A stretch of 34,358 bases of DNA, taken from contig NZ_JAMQGO010000018.1 of the NCBI RefSeq assembly GCF_023703375.1, positions 1 to 34,358 of the forward strand. The letters run 5' to 3'. The notes under the pieces were generated by a model. It did not search any database. It was not told the DNA's origin and saw only the letters and a list, made by a program, of their open reading frames with translations. Made by a program: the position numbers and the translations under genes. Below, in pieces: positions 24,397 through 32,394 of this stretch (positions within the stretch are counted from its first letter, which is position 1; each line of letters starts with the position of its first letter). The DNA is from Lutimaribacter degradans (GTDB lineage: Bacteria > Pseudomonadota > Alphaproteobacteria > Rhodobacterales > Rhodobacteraceae).

Positions 24397-26352
24397 CTAA
24401 AAATCCAATTCTTCGACGAACCGCGCGTTTTCCTGGATATACTGAAACCGCAATTCAGGCTTCTTGCCCATCAGCCGCTCCACCAGGTCGCCGGTCTGGC
24501 CGGGTTCGTCCTCGTCTATCGTCACGCGGATCAGCTTGCGGGTTTTCGGGTCCATCGTCGTTTCCTTCAAATCCTTGGCGTCCATCTCGCCCAGGCCCTT
24601 GAACCGCTGCACGTCGATCTTGCCCTTGCCGCCCAGCCCCTTGGCCAGCCATTTCTCTTTTTCCGCTTCGTCCGAGACATACATCCGGCGCGCACCCTGC
24701 GTCAGGCGATAGAGCGGCGGGCAAGCCAGGTACAAATGTCCCGTATCGATCATCGGACGCATCTGGGTGAAGAAAAATGTCATCAGCAGTGACGCGATAT
24801 GCGCGCCGTCGACATCGGCATCGGTCATGATGATGATCTTGTCATAGCGCAGGTCGTCGACGTTGAATTTCGTGCCCAGCCCGACGCCGAGGGCCTGGGT
24901 CAGGTCGCTGATCTCGGCATTGGTGCCAAGTTTCGAACTGGCCGCGCCCAGCACGTTCAGGATCTTGCCGCGCAAAGGCAGCAGGGCCTGCGTGCGGCGG
25001 TCTCGCGCCATCTTGGCCGAACCGCCCGCGCTGTCGCCCTCGACGATAAACAGCTCGGTCCCGTCGCGGTTGGTTGCCGAACAATCGACCAGCTTGCCGG
25101 GCAGGCGCAGTTTCTTGGTGGCGGTCTTGCGCTGGGTTTCCTTTTCCTGACGTCGGCGCAGCCGTTCCTCGGCGCGCAGCACCAGGAAATCAAGGATCGC
25201 GCCAGCCGATTTGGTGTCGGCGGCCAGCCAGTTGTCGAAATGGTCGCGGACCGAGTTTTCGACCATGCGCTGCGCTTCAACCGTGGCAAGGCGATCCTTG
25301 GTCTGGCCCACGAATTCAGGGTCGCGGATGAAGCATGACACCAGCGCACCGGCGCCGGTTGCCAGGTCTTCGCGGGTGATCTGGGCAGCCTTCTTGTTGC
25401 CTACCAGTTCGCCATAGGCCTTGATGCCCTTCAGGATTGCGGCCCAGAACCCGGCCTCGTGCGTGCCGCCCTCGGGGGTGGGGACGGTGTTGCAGTAGGA
25501 TTGGATGAAACCGTCGCGCGCCGGAGTCCAGTTGATCGCCCATTCGACCTTGCCGGGGGCCTTGAATTTCTCGAACGACACGGTACCGGAAAACGGGGTT
25601 TCCGCGTAGGTCGAGGCACCGCCCAACGCCTCTTTCAGGTAATCTGACAGGCCGCCGGGAAAGTGGAATTTTGCTTCGGTCGGGGTTTCTCCGTCGCTCG
25701 TGGCGCATTTCCAGCGGATCTCGACGCCCGAGAACAGGTAGGCCTTTGAGCGGGCCATCTTGAACAGGCGAGCGGGTTTGAGCTGCAACGCGCCGAAAAT
25801 CTCGGGATCGGGGTGGAAGGTGACGGCCGTGCCGCGCCGGTTGGGCGCGGCGCCGATTTTCTCCAGCTTGCCCTGCGGCACCCCCCGCGAGAATTCCATC
25901 GCGTAAAGTTCCTTGTTGCGCGCCACCTCGACCCGCAGGTGATCGGAGAGCGCATTGACCACCGAGCTGCCGACGCCATGCAGGCCGCCCGAGGTTTCGT
26001 AGCTGTCGCCCGAGAACTTGCCGCCCGCGTTCAGGGTACAAAAGATGATTTCCAGCGCCGATTTCGACGGATCCTTGGGGTGCGGGCCGGTGGGAATTCC
26101 ACGGCCGTTATCGCGCACCGAAACGTGCCCGTTGTCGTGCAGTTCCACCTCGATCCAAGTGGCGTGGCCTGCCACGGCCTCGTCCATCGAGTTGTCTATG
26201 ATCTCGGCCACCATGTGATGCAGCGCGCGATCATCCTTGCCGCCGATATACATGCCCGGTCGCAGCCGGACATGCTCCATGTCTTCGAGTACCTGGATCG
26301 AGGCGGCATCGTAGTCAGAGGACGTGGCTGGGGTCAGAAGGTCGTCGGCCAT
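24397..26352 (-). CDS. parE: DNA topoisomerase IV subunit B
   Basis: 651 residues. ATPase subunit of the enzyme that separates daughter chromosomes. The GHKL ATP site is shown by E50 and N54 in AEIIDNSMDEA, D81 in VRDNGRGIP, and GGLHGVG (122-128). The TOPRIM domain has VEGDSAGGSAK (E438) and TDADVDGAHI (D511, D513, D515), and the C-terminus contains QRFKGLGEMDAKDLKETTM. The lack of the long GyrB insertion and the N-terminal LEDMEHVRLRPGMYIGG favour ParE over GyrB. It is divergent from the peroxiredoxin gene across 278 bases. Confidence 0.95.
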   Translation of the reverse strand: MADDLLTPATSSDYDAASIQVLEDMEHVRLRPGMYIGGKDDRALHHMVAEIIDNSMDEAVAGHATWIEVELHDNGHVSVRDNGRGIPTGPHPKDPSKSALEIIFCTLNAGGKFSGDSYETSGGLHGVGSSVVNALSDHLRVEVARNKELYAMEFSRGVPQGKLEKIGAAPNRRGTAVTFHPDPEIFGALQLKPARLFKMARSKAYLFSGVEIRWKCATSDGETPTEAKFHFPGGLSDYLKEALGGASTYAETPFSGTVSFEKFKAPGKVEWAINWTPARDGFIQSYCNTVPTPEGGTHEAGFWAAILKGIKAYGELVGNKKAAQITREDLATGAGALVSCFIRDPEFVGQTKDRLATVEAQRMVENSVRDHFDNWLAADTKSAGAILDFLVLRAEERLRRRQEKETQRKTATKKLRLPGKLVDCSATNRDGTELFIVEGDSAGGSAKMARDRRTQALLPLRGKILNVLGAASSKLGTNAEISDLTQALGVGLGTKFNVDDLRYDKIIIMTDADVDGAHIASLLMTFFFTQMRPMIDTGHLYLACPPLYRLTQGARRMYVSDEAEKEKWLAKGLGGKGKIDVQRFKGLGEMDAKDLKETTMDPKTRKLIRVTIDEDEPGQTGDLVERLMGKKPELRFQYIQENARFVEELDF

Positions 26353-26630
26353 TGTGCTTGCTGCTCATGATTTGATTGATTAGTGTGCAGTATGGCAGAG
26401 CGGGCAAGGCGGGGGAAGTGGGCGTAACCCCTGGTTACTGCCCCGCATGAGGGCCTATGGCCGGTGAACGGGCCCGCCGCCACCTCGTCCACGGCATGGC
26501 GATGACGGAATGCATGAAAAAGTAGAATAAATCGAGGGCTTGCCTTAATAATGCCTAGTTTTGCCGAAAGGGTGCACCTTACGGTTGTTTTACAAGTGCT
26601 CTTTTGTTTTCTGCAAAATAGGAGCATCAA
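26353..26630. other. Divergent intergenic region between parE and the peroxiredoxin gene
   Basis: No gene is visible. From about 26510 to 26630 the sequence is markedly more AT-rich than its surroundings, consistent with promoter DNA for the peroxiredoxin. It contains the small palindrome TTGT-TTT-ACAA at 26585-26595. I cannot pick -35 and -10 elements with confidence. Confidence 0.4.
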
Positions 26631-27395
26631 ATGATCACCTTCAGCAAACCCAAGCCCAAAACCGGCGAAAGTTGGATCGAAATACCAGGCGGCTACAAGG
26701 CCACGCGCAAGTGGGCGCCCCAGATCGGGGATATCTTTCCGAATTTCAGCCTGCCGTCCCCCGATGGCACGATCACCTTTCACAACTGGGCCGAAGGTCG
26801 ATGGACGGTTCTGTCCAGCCATACTGCGCCGTTCTCGCCCGTTTGTACCAGCGAGCTCATGTCTCTGGCGCTGCTTCAGGCAGAGTTTGAAAAGGCGGGT
26901 TTCTCGGTCATGTCACTGACCGTCGGCGGGGTGAACACGGTTTCACGCTGGATCACCGATATCGAAAAGCGGTTCGATCTCTCGGTCGATTTTCCGGTTC
27001 TTTGCGACCGGGAAGGGACGTTGGTGAAGGATATGGGGTTGATCCATCCCAAGAACATTCCCGGCATGACGATACGCAAGAGCTTTGTCATCGATCCAGG
27101 CCTGCGCGTGCGGCTGATGTTCGATTTCCCTGCGAAAATCGGTCGCTCGTTCGAAGAGTTGCTGCGTTGCGGGCAGGCATTGCGAATCTCGGATCACACC
27201 TCGATGGCGGTGCCGGCCGATTGGACAACGGGTGATCCATTGATGCCGGGCCCCGACATCAGCGACGAGGAGCTTGATAAACGGTATGGCACCATCTGGA
27301 CGAAGCTGGGCGATTATCTGCGCATCGTGCCGATGCCCGAGGCCGCGCCTGTGACGCCACTGATGGTGCCGCGGCCAAGCATCGCCGCAGAATGA
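26631..27395 (+). CDS. Peroxiredoxin, Prx6-like, with altered active-site loop
   Basis: 254 residues. Thioredoxin-fold peroxidase of the 1-Cys (Prx6/AhpC-TSA) type. The peroxidatic cysteine is C72 in HTAPFSPVCTSE. Most relatives have HPxDFTPVCTTE; here the conserved Pro seven residues before the cysteine is Thr65 and the Thr three before it is Ser69. The rest fits the family: WITDIEKRF, FPVLCDREGTLVKDMGLIHP, IRKSFVIDPGLRVRLMFDFPAKIGRSFEELLR and a long C-terminal domain. No obvious resolving cysteine is placed as in 2-Cys enzymes. AGGAG precedes ATG 26631. The gene stands alone and ends in an intrinsic terminator, so it is a single-gene unit. Confidence 0.88.
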   Translation: MITFSKPKPKTGESWIEIPGGYKATRKWAPQIGDIFPNFSLPSPDGTITFHNWAEGRWTVLSSHTAPFSPVCTSELMSLALLQAEFEKAGFSVMSLTVGGVNTVSRWITDIEKRFDLSVDFPVLCDREGTLVKDMGLIHPKNIPGMTIRKSFVIDPGLRVRLMFDFPAKIGRSFEELLRCGQALRISDHTSMAVPADWTTGDPLMPGPDISDEELDKRYGTIWTKLGDYLRIVPMPEAAPVTPLMVPRPSIAAE

Positions 27396-27404
27396 CCGCG
27401 CGGG

Positions 27405-27446
27405 CCCGCCGACACCGGCTAAGGCCATGTTGGCGGGGCTATTTTT
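27405..27446 (+). terminator. Intrinsic terminator of the peroxiredoxin gene
   Basis: CCCGCCGACA (27405-27414) pairs with TGTTGGCGGG (27428-27437) over ten bases with one G-U wobble. A small inner GGC/GCC stem closes the loop. GCTATTTTT follows, giving a run of five T at 27442-27446. This is the clearest intrinsic terminator in the window, ten bases after the peroxiredoxin stop. Confidence 0.75.
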
Positions 27447-27481
27447 GGTGACAGGCCCGCCACGGTGGTGGTTTGCCGATT

Positions 27482-28348
27482 CTAGCGGGCCAGCCAGTCG
27501 CGAATGATCTGCGCCACCGCGGCGGGTTGTTGGTGATGCAGCCAGTGATCGGCGTCCGGCACGGTGGCGCGGGTCAGGTCGGCGCAATAGGCCTCTAGCC
27601 CCTCGGTCGCCTCGGGCAGAAGGGCTGTGTCGTTCTCACCCCAGATCAGAAGGTGCGGCATCGGCACGCGCAGCTTGTCATGGGGCAGGTCGGCTGCCGG
27701 ATGGCCCGGTTCGGGTACCACCAGCGGCGAGGCACGATACCAATTGACCATGCCGCGCATCCGTCCCGGACGGGCCCATTCGGCCAAGTAGTCTTCCAGC
27801 CGACCACCGGCCAGCCAAGACATGTCCATATGCGCGGCAAAAAGCGCGCGCAGCTTGGCGAAATCGTCGGCTGCCAGGATGTTCTCTGAGCCTTCTGCGC
27901 GCAGCCACGGGATGTATTGCGAGGCGGCAGTTTGCGCGCCGCCCGCCGCCAGCGCGCGTTGGAACGGGGCGGGATGCACGCCGTTCATGACGATCAGGCG
28001 GTCGACCAGGGCAGGCTGGAACATCGCCAGGCCATAGGCCACCGCCGCGCCCCAATCGTGGCCCAGCACGGTAACGGGTGCGCCGATCTGCCCGATCAGC
28101 GCGCTCATGTCGCCCACCAGTTTCGCGGTCTTGTAATGATCCGTGTCCTGTGGGGCCCAGCTTTGGCCAAACCCGCGTTGATCTGGGGCGATCAGGCGGT
28201 ACGCCGGCAGGTGCGCGGCCAGTTCGGCCCAGGCGCCGCCATATTCGGGAAAGCCGTGCAGCGCCAGGATGGGCGGCGCATCCGCCGCCCCCCATTCGCG
28301 GATGTGAAAGCCGTGGCCACCCAGCTCGGCAGTGTATTCGCGCATCAT
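27482..28348 (-). CDS. Alpha/beta hydrolase, epoxide hydrolase / haloalkane dehalogenase-like
   Basis: 288 residues, cytoplasmic. The oxyanion motif HGFPE (residues 31-35) and the nucleophile elbow GHDWGA with aspartate at 98 place it with epoxide hydrolases and haloalkane dehalogenases, where Asp attacks the substrate, rather than with serine esterases. The acid is probably in WGENDTALL and the base His in DADHWLHHQ near the C-terminus. A Tyr pair from the cap domain, which epoxide hydrolases need, cannot be assigned by eye. The start at ATG 28348 overlaps the upstream gene's stop (ATGA); ATG 28345 is an alternative with better spacing to AAGGGGGA. Confidence 0.82.
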   Translation of the reverse strand: MMREYTAELGGHGFHIREWGAADAPPILALHGFPEYGGAWAELAAHLPAYRLIAPDQRGFGQSWAPQDTDHYKTAKLVGDMSALIGQIGAPVTVLGHDWGAAVAYGLAMFQPALVDRLIVMNGVHPAPFQRALAAGGAQTAASQYIPWLRAEGSENILAADDFAKLRALFAAHMDMSWLAGGRLEDYLAEWARPGRMRGMVNWYRASPLVVPEPGHPAADLPHDKLRVPMPHLLIWGENDTALLPEATEGLEAYCADLTRATVPDADHWLHHQQPAAVAQIIRDWLAR

Positions 28349-29628
28349 TCCCCCTTGTTCAGCGTCTCGAAACGCAGGCCCGCCGCGGTGCGCGGGGCAA
28401 ACCCGGCCCAATAGTTGTGGTCGTCCTTTTCTTCGCCCGCGTCGTTTCGCGAAACCTTGCCCTCTTCGGCGTATTCAACCAGGTCGAAATAGCGGGCCAT
28501 GTTGCTGTCGCCCTTGAGGTGCAGGTTCATGAAACCAGTGGCGAAATGCTGCGCGATGTTGTTCATGCGCACGTTGTCCCAGACGGCGTCGGCGTAATGG
28601 TCGAAGGGCATGAAATCCAGCACCCCGGTATCTTCCCACGCTTCGGCGGGCGCGGGGATCGGCGCGGCGGCGTTGTGGTTGGCGCCGATGAACGTCAGCA
28701 GGTGCCGATCGGTGCCGGTTGCCTGTTCGAAAATCTGCCGCATCGCCGGGTAGACAGACACGTCATCGACCGACCCGGCCATCATGAGCGTGGGTTTGCG
28801 CAGGCCCGCCAGCCCCGTTTCATCCCAGAAATTCATGTTCTTGCCCCAAGGCCCGATGGCGATGATCGCCTTTACACGCGCGTCCATCAGCCCTGCATGG
28901 GCATCGGTGCCGGCCTGGTTTGCGGCCAACAGGCCCCGGGGTGTGCCCCAGCTGTAATCGACCGCCTGTTGCGTCACGCCCGCCCCGCCGAAGATCAGCG
29001 CGCCATAGCCGCCCATCGAATAGCCGATAACGCCGGTTGTGTCGGTGTCGGCAATGGCACCAAGCGGCCCGTCAAGCCCGGCCATGTGGTCGATCACGGC
29101 CTTCTGGTCCCACGGGCGGTTATAAAGCGTCGAGCCAAAAGCGGCCTGATCGGAATAGGTGCTGTCGGCATGGTCAATCGACACGGTGACATATCCCTTG
29201 GAGGCCAGGTTTTCGCCGAGGTGACTCATGAGGAAACGGTTGCCGGGGTAGCCGTGGCTGATGACGACCAACGGAAAACGGCCCTCTGCGGGCGTCGCAT
29301 CGCGGGCGGCGCGGCCTGTCAGGGTGGTAGCGGTCTGGCCGTCGCGGATGACGGTTTCATAGGTGCCGCCCGCTTGGGTTCCGGGGGCGGCCGGATACCA
29401 GATTTCCACCGTGTAAGACCGGTCATAGGTCGGCGTGGCGGTTTCGGTCACATTCACGATGTCGACGCGGCCCGGCACGGTGAAACTGCGTTCCTGTACG
29501 CCCACGGGAAAATCGCCATAGGGGGCAAGCGCGGGGGCATCGGGGCGAATGGTATCGATAGGGTTCTGGGCCATGAGCGGTGTTGCGGCGAGTGTGGCGG
29601 CCAGCGCCGCGCTTGTTGCATGTTTCAT
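28345..29628 (-). CDS. Secreted serine alpha/beta hydrolase (PAF-acetylhydrolase / dienelactone hydrolase-like)
   Basis: 427 residues with a cleavable signal peptide (MKHATSAALAATLAATPLMA then QNP). The nucleophile elbow is GYSMGGYGA (GxSxG), with oxyanion region VVISHGYPGNRFLMSHLGENLASKGYVTVSIDHADS. The acid is probably the Asp of AGSVDDVSVYP and the base His of FIGANHNAAAP. The overall order recalls platelet-activating-factor acetylhydrolase-like and DLH-like esterases. The substrate is unknown. ATG 29628 is chosen because it starts the signal peptide. It overlaps the following hydrolase gene by 4 bases, so a periplasmic and a cytoplasmic hydrolase are made from one transcript. Confidence 0.82.
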   Translation of the reverse strand: MKHATSAALAATLAATPLMAQNPIDTIRPDAPALAPYGDFPVGVQERSFTVPGRVDIVNVTETATPTYDRSYTVEIWYPAAPGTQAGGTYETVIRDGQTATTLTGRAARDATPAEGRFPLVVISHGYPGNRFLMSHLGENLASKGYVTVSIDHADSTYSDQAAFGSTLYNRPWDQKAVIDHMAGLDGPLGAIADTDTTGVIGYSMGGYGALIFGGAGVTQQAVDYSWGTPRGLLAANQAGTDAHAGLMDARVKAIIAIGPWGKNMNFWDETGLAGLRKPTLMMAGSVDDVSVYPAMRQIFEQATGTDRHLLTFIGANHNAAAPIPAPAEAWEDTGVLDFMPFDHYADAVWDNVRMNNIAQHFATGFMNLHLKGDSNMARYFDLVEYAEEGKVSRNDAGEEKDDHNYWAGFAPRTAAGLRFETLNKGE

Positions 29629-29664
29629 TTGTCGGTCTCTCCCTTTTGCTGTTTCTTGACATAG

Positions 29665-29684
29665 GCTTGCAAGCATCGTTGCAA
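29665..29684. promoter_or_regulatory. Possible operator: two TTGCAA hexamers 12 bp apart
   Basis: TTGCAA occurs at 29667-29672 and 29679-29684, and the first is embedded in the perfect 10-bp palindrome GCTTGCAAGC (29665-29674). Because TTGCAA is itself palindromic, the pair reads as both a direct and an inverted repeat. It lies about 40 bases upstream of the secreted hydrolase start, in the region divergent to the DUF1007 gene, where a repressor site would be expected. The regulator is unknown. Confidence 0.35.
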
Positions 29685-29871
29685 ACGAGGATGCGATTTT
29701 GTTGCGTCAAGCGCATGACATGCGCGCCGGGTTTGCCCCGGCGCCGGGGCGCTGTTGCGAGGGGTAGCAAGACGAATGGGCAGGGTCGCCGCGCCCCGCG
29801 CTTCGGCGCGATTTGGCGCAAGTCCTGCATGTCGTATTGATGCGCGGCGCCCGATCGCCTAAGCCCAGGCC

Positions 29872-30492
29872 ATGCGTCGTATCCTTGCCTCAGCCCTGCT
29901 TTTGTTCACCGCTCCGGCGGCCAGCGCGCATCCGCATGTTTTCGTGGATACCGCTCTGCATATCGTCACCGATGATGCGGGCCGTATAACCGGGGTCGAG
30001 GTTCATTGGGCCTATGACGAGCTTTACAGCCTGCTGGTTCTGGAAGACATGGCACTGGATGACGATTACGACGGCGTTCTGACCGAGGCCGAGTTGGAGG
30101 CGCTGCACGGCTTTGACATGAACTGGGTCGAAGGGTTCGCCGGCGATCTGTATGCCAGCCGGTCGGGTGGTGCGCTCGTCCTGGGGCCGCCGCAGCCGCG
30201 CGGAACCGAGTTTGCAGATGGCAAGATCGTCACCCGGCATTACCGGCCACTGGCCGATGGCACGGCGCAATCGGTGACGTTGCGCGCCTATGATCCGACC
30301 TTTTACACCGCCTACGATCTCACGGGGGGCGTTCACGCGCCCGAGGGCTGCGAGGTTGCCATCGAGAAACCGGATCTCGATTCTGCCTATGCCGAGGTCG
30401 AGGACCAGCTGGAAGACCTTCCGCCCGACCCCGAGGATTACCCGGCCGTGGGCGACCTTTTCGCGGATACGGTGGTTGTGTCATGCGGCTGA
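29872..30492 (+). CDS. DUF1007 family periplasmic protein
   Basis: 206 residues. A signal peptide (MRRILASALLLFTAPAASA) is followed directly by HPHVFVDTALHIV, so the mature N-terminus begins with His-Pro-His, typical of DUF1007 proteins and a plausible metal-binding end. EVHWAYDELYSLLVLEDMALDDDYDGVLTEAEL is the conserved family block and resembles an EF-hand-like DxDxDG-type acidic loop (DDDYDGVLTEAE). These proteins are usually encoded next to NicO-type transporters, as here, and are thought to help metal delivery. It overlaps the transporter gene by 10 bases. Confidence 0.83.
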   Translation: MRRILASALLLFTAPAASAHPHVFVDTALHIVTDDAGRITGVEVHWAYDELYSLLVLEDMALDDDYDGVLTEAELEALHGFDMNWVEGFAGDLYASRSGGALVLGPPQPRGTEFADGKIVTRHYRPLADGTAQSVTLRAYDPTFYTAYDLTGGVHAPEGCEVAIEKPDLDSAYAEVEDQLEDLPPDPEDYPAVGDLFADTVVVSCG

Positions 30493-31394
30493 TCGTCTGG
30501 GCCGCGTTGGCGGGCATCGCCGCGCTGGCGCTGTGGCTGTGGGGGATGGGCGGTGTCGACGATGTCAGCCGCTGGGCCGCCGATGGACAGCGCGACGTGC
30601 AGAACGCCATGGCGGGGCTGTTGCGACGGCTGCGCGGCGGCGACCCGGCGGCATTGGGCGGGCTTTTGGCGCTGTGTTTTTCCTACGGGTTTTTCCACGC
30701 GGCTGGTCCGGGGCACGGAAAGATCCTGATCGGGGGATATGGCGTCGGCCGTCGTGTGCCGCTGCTGCGCCTGTCGGGCCTGGCCGTGGCGTCAAGCCTG
30801 GCGCAGGCGCTGACAGCGATCGCCATGGTCTATGCCGGTGTGCTTGTGCTTGACCTAACGCGCGACCAGATGGTCGACACCGCCGAACGCGTGCTGGCGC
30901 CGGCCAGTTTCGCGATGGTGGCGTTGGTGGGGCTGTGGCTGTTCTATCGCGGTTTGCGGCGCTTTGGCCGGCAACCTGCGTCGGGACCGCAGCTTCAAGA
31001 CCATCATCACGACCATGATCATGGCCCCGATTGCGGCTGCGGCCATGTCCACGGCCCCACGCCCGAACAGGCGGCCGAGGTGCGCTCGCTGCGCGATGCG
31101 CTGGTGCTGATCGGGGCGGTTGCAGTGCGGCCCTGCACCGGGGCGTTGTTCGTGCTGATCCTGACCTGGCAGATGGACATTCGCATGGCCGGCATCCTTG
31201 GGGCGCTGGCGATGGGGCTGGGCACGGCCAGCGTGACGGTAGCCGTGGCGATCCTGTCGGTCGTGCTGCGCGAGGGGACGTTGATGCAACTGGGCGGCGG
31301 TGCGCGGTCGCTGCGCGCGTTAAGCCTGATCGAGATCGGCGCGGGCGCGGTCGTGGCGCTGGTGGCCGGGCAATTGGCGCTATCGGCGCTTTGA
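30483..31394 (+). CDS. NicO/RcnA-type nickel/cobalt transporter
   Basis: 303-residue inner-membrane transporter with about six to seven hydrophobic segments. The signature FSYGFFHAAGPGHGKILIGGYG (H72, H78) is typical of the NicO family. A cytoplasmic or periplasmic loop near residues 173-190 is rich in His and Cys (HHHDHDHGPDCGCGHVH), as in RcnA-like metal exporters and related transporters. The second half contains RPCTGALFVLILTWQMDIRMAGILGALAMGLGTASVT. Import and export cannot be separated by sequence alone. The 10-base overlap with the DUF1007 gene shows the two are made together. Confidence 0.86.
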   Translation: MRLIVWAALAGIAALALWLWGMGGVDDVSRWAADGQRDVQNAMAGLLRRLRGGDPAALGGLLALCFSYGFFHAAGPGHGKILIGGYGVGRRVPLLRLSGLAVASSLAQALTAIAMVYAGVLVLDLTRDQMVDTAERVLAPASFAMVALVGLWLFYRGLRRFGRQPASGPQLQDHHHDHDHGPDCGCGHVHGPTPEQAAEVRSLRDALVLIGAVAVRPCTGALFVLILTWQMDIRMAGILGALAMGLGTASVTVAVAILSVVLREGTLMQLGGGARSLRALSLIEIGAGAVVALVAGQLALSAL

Positions 31395-31596
31395 CCGGGG
31401 GCCGGTGCGCCGCCGTGCCGGGCGCGTTTTGCCGAAATGGCCGGAAACACCTTGATTCGATTGGATTTTCGTGCCGGGATAGGCAGAATGATCGGCGCAG
31501 CTGCGCGACCGCGCCGCCCCCGTTGCCAAGATTGTGGGCCGCGGGGCAAGGTGTGCCGGCCACCTAGCAATAGCGAACAGGGGAGAGTGCAGGAAA

Positions 31597-32391
31597 ATGA
31601 CCGACATGCAGGGGCGCAAGGCGCTGGTGACCGGGTCGGCCACCGGGTTGGGGCGGTCGATGGCCGTGAAACTGGCCGAGCGGGGCGCGGATGTGATCGT
31701 GAATTACACGCGCTCGTCCACCGAGGCGGAAGAGGCGGCTGACCTGTGCCGCGCAGCGGGTGCCGAGGTCAAGGTGGTGCAGGCCGATGTATCGACCACC
31801 GAGGGCGCCCGGGCACTGGCTGCTGCGGCACAGGGCTGGGGGCGGCTGGATATGCTGGTGAACAATGCCGGCATCACCCGGCACGCGCGCGACCACGCCG
31901 ACCTCGACGCGCTCGGCCGTGACGATTTCCTCGATGTCTACGCGGTCAACGTGGTGGGGCCTTACCTGACTTTGCAGGCAGCGAAACCCTTGCTGGTGGC
32001 GGCCCATGCCGATACCGGACGGGCGGCTTCGGTGCTGAACACCTCGTCCATCGCCGGCGTCAAGGGTGTCGGCTCATCGGTGGCCTATGCCGCGTCAAAA
32101 GGCGCACTGAACACCATGACGCTGTCGCTGGCGCGCGCGCTTGCCCCAGCGATCCGGGTAAACGCGATCTGCCCCGGCTTTATAGGCACACGCTGGTTTC
32201 GCGATGCGATGGACGAGGCCGGGTATGCCGAGAAAGAGGCGCAGGTGGCCGCGACCACGCCGCTGCACGTTGCCTCGGGGCCGGATGACATCGCCGACGC
32301 GGCGCTGTTCTTTCTGTCGGATGCCGCGCGGCATGTCACGGGTGAAACATTGCTGGTGGATGCCGGGATGCATCTTGGCCGCGCCCGGTGA
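31597..32391 (+). CDS. SDR-family NAD(P)-dependent oxidoreductase
   Basis: 264 residues, classical short-chain dehydrogenase length. The cofactor motif is TGSATGLG (residues 12-19), followed by NNAGITRHA. The catalytic serine is S151 in LNTSSIAG, and Y164 with K168 is in AYAASKGALN. ICPGFIGTRWF and the ending VTGETLLVDAGMHLGRA are also typical. The substrate is unknown; many relatives are annotated as 3-oxoacyl-ACP reductase, but that cannot be claimed. GGAGAGTGCAGGAAA precedes ATG 31597. Its stop is 3 bases from the stop of the convergent adenine deaminase gene. Confidence 0.9.
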   Translation: MTDMQGRKALVTGSATGLGRSMAVKLAERGADVIVNYTRSSTEAEEAADLCRAAGAEVKVVQADVSTTEGARALAAAAQGWGRLDMLVNNAGITRHARDHADLDALGRDDFLDVYAVNVVGPYLTLQAAKPLLVAAHADTGRAASVLNTSSIAGVKGVGSSVAYAASKGALNTMTLSLARALAPAIRVNAICPGFIGTRWFRDAMDEAGYAEKEAQVAATTPLHVASGPDDIADAALFFLSDAARHVTGETLLVDAGMHLGRAR

Positions 32392-32394
32392 TCG

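Noticed and set aside
28078..29664. 528-codon plus-strand open frame opposite the hydrolase pair
   Set aside because: Both hydrolases on the minus strand show intact catalytic motifs; the plus frame is a shadow.
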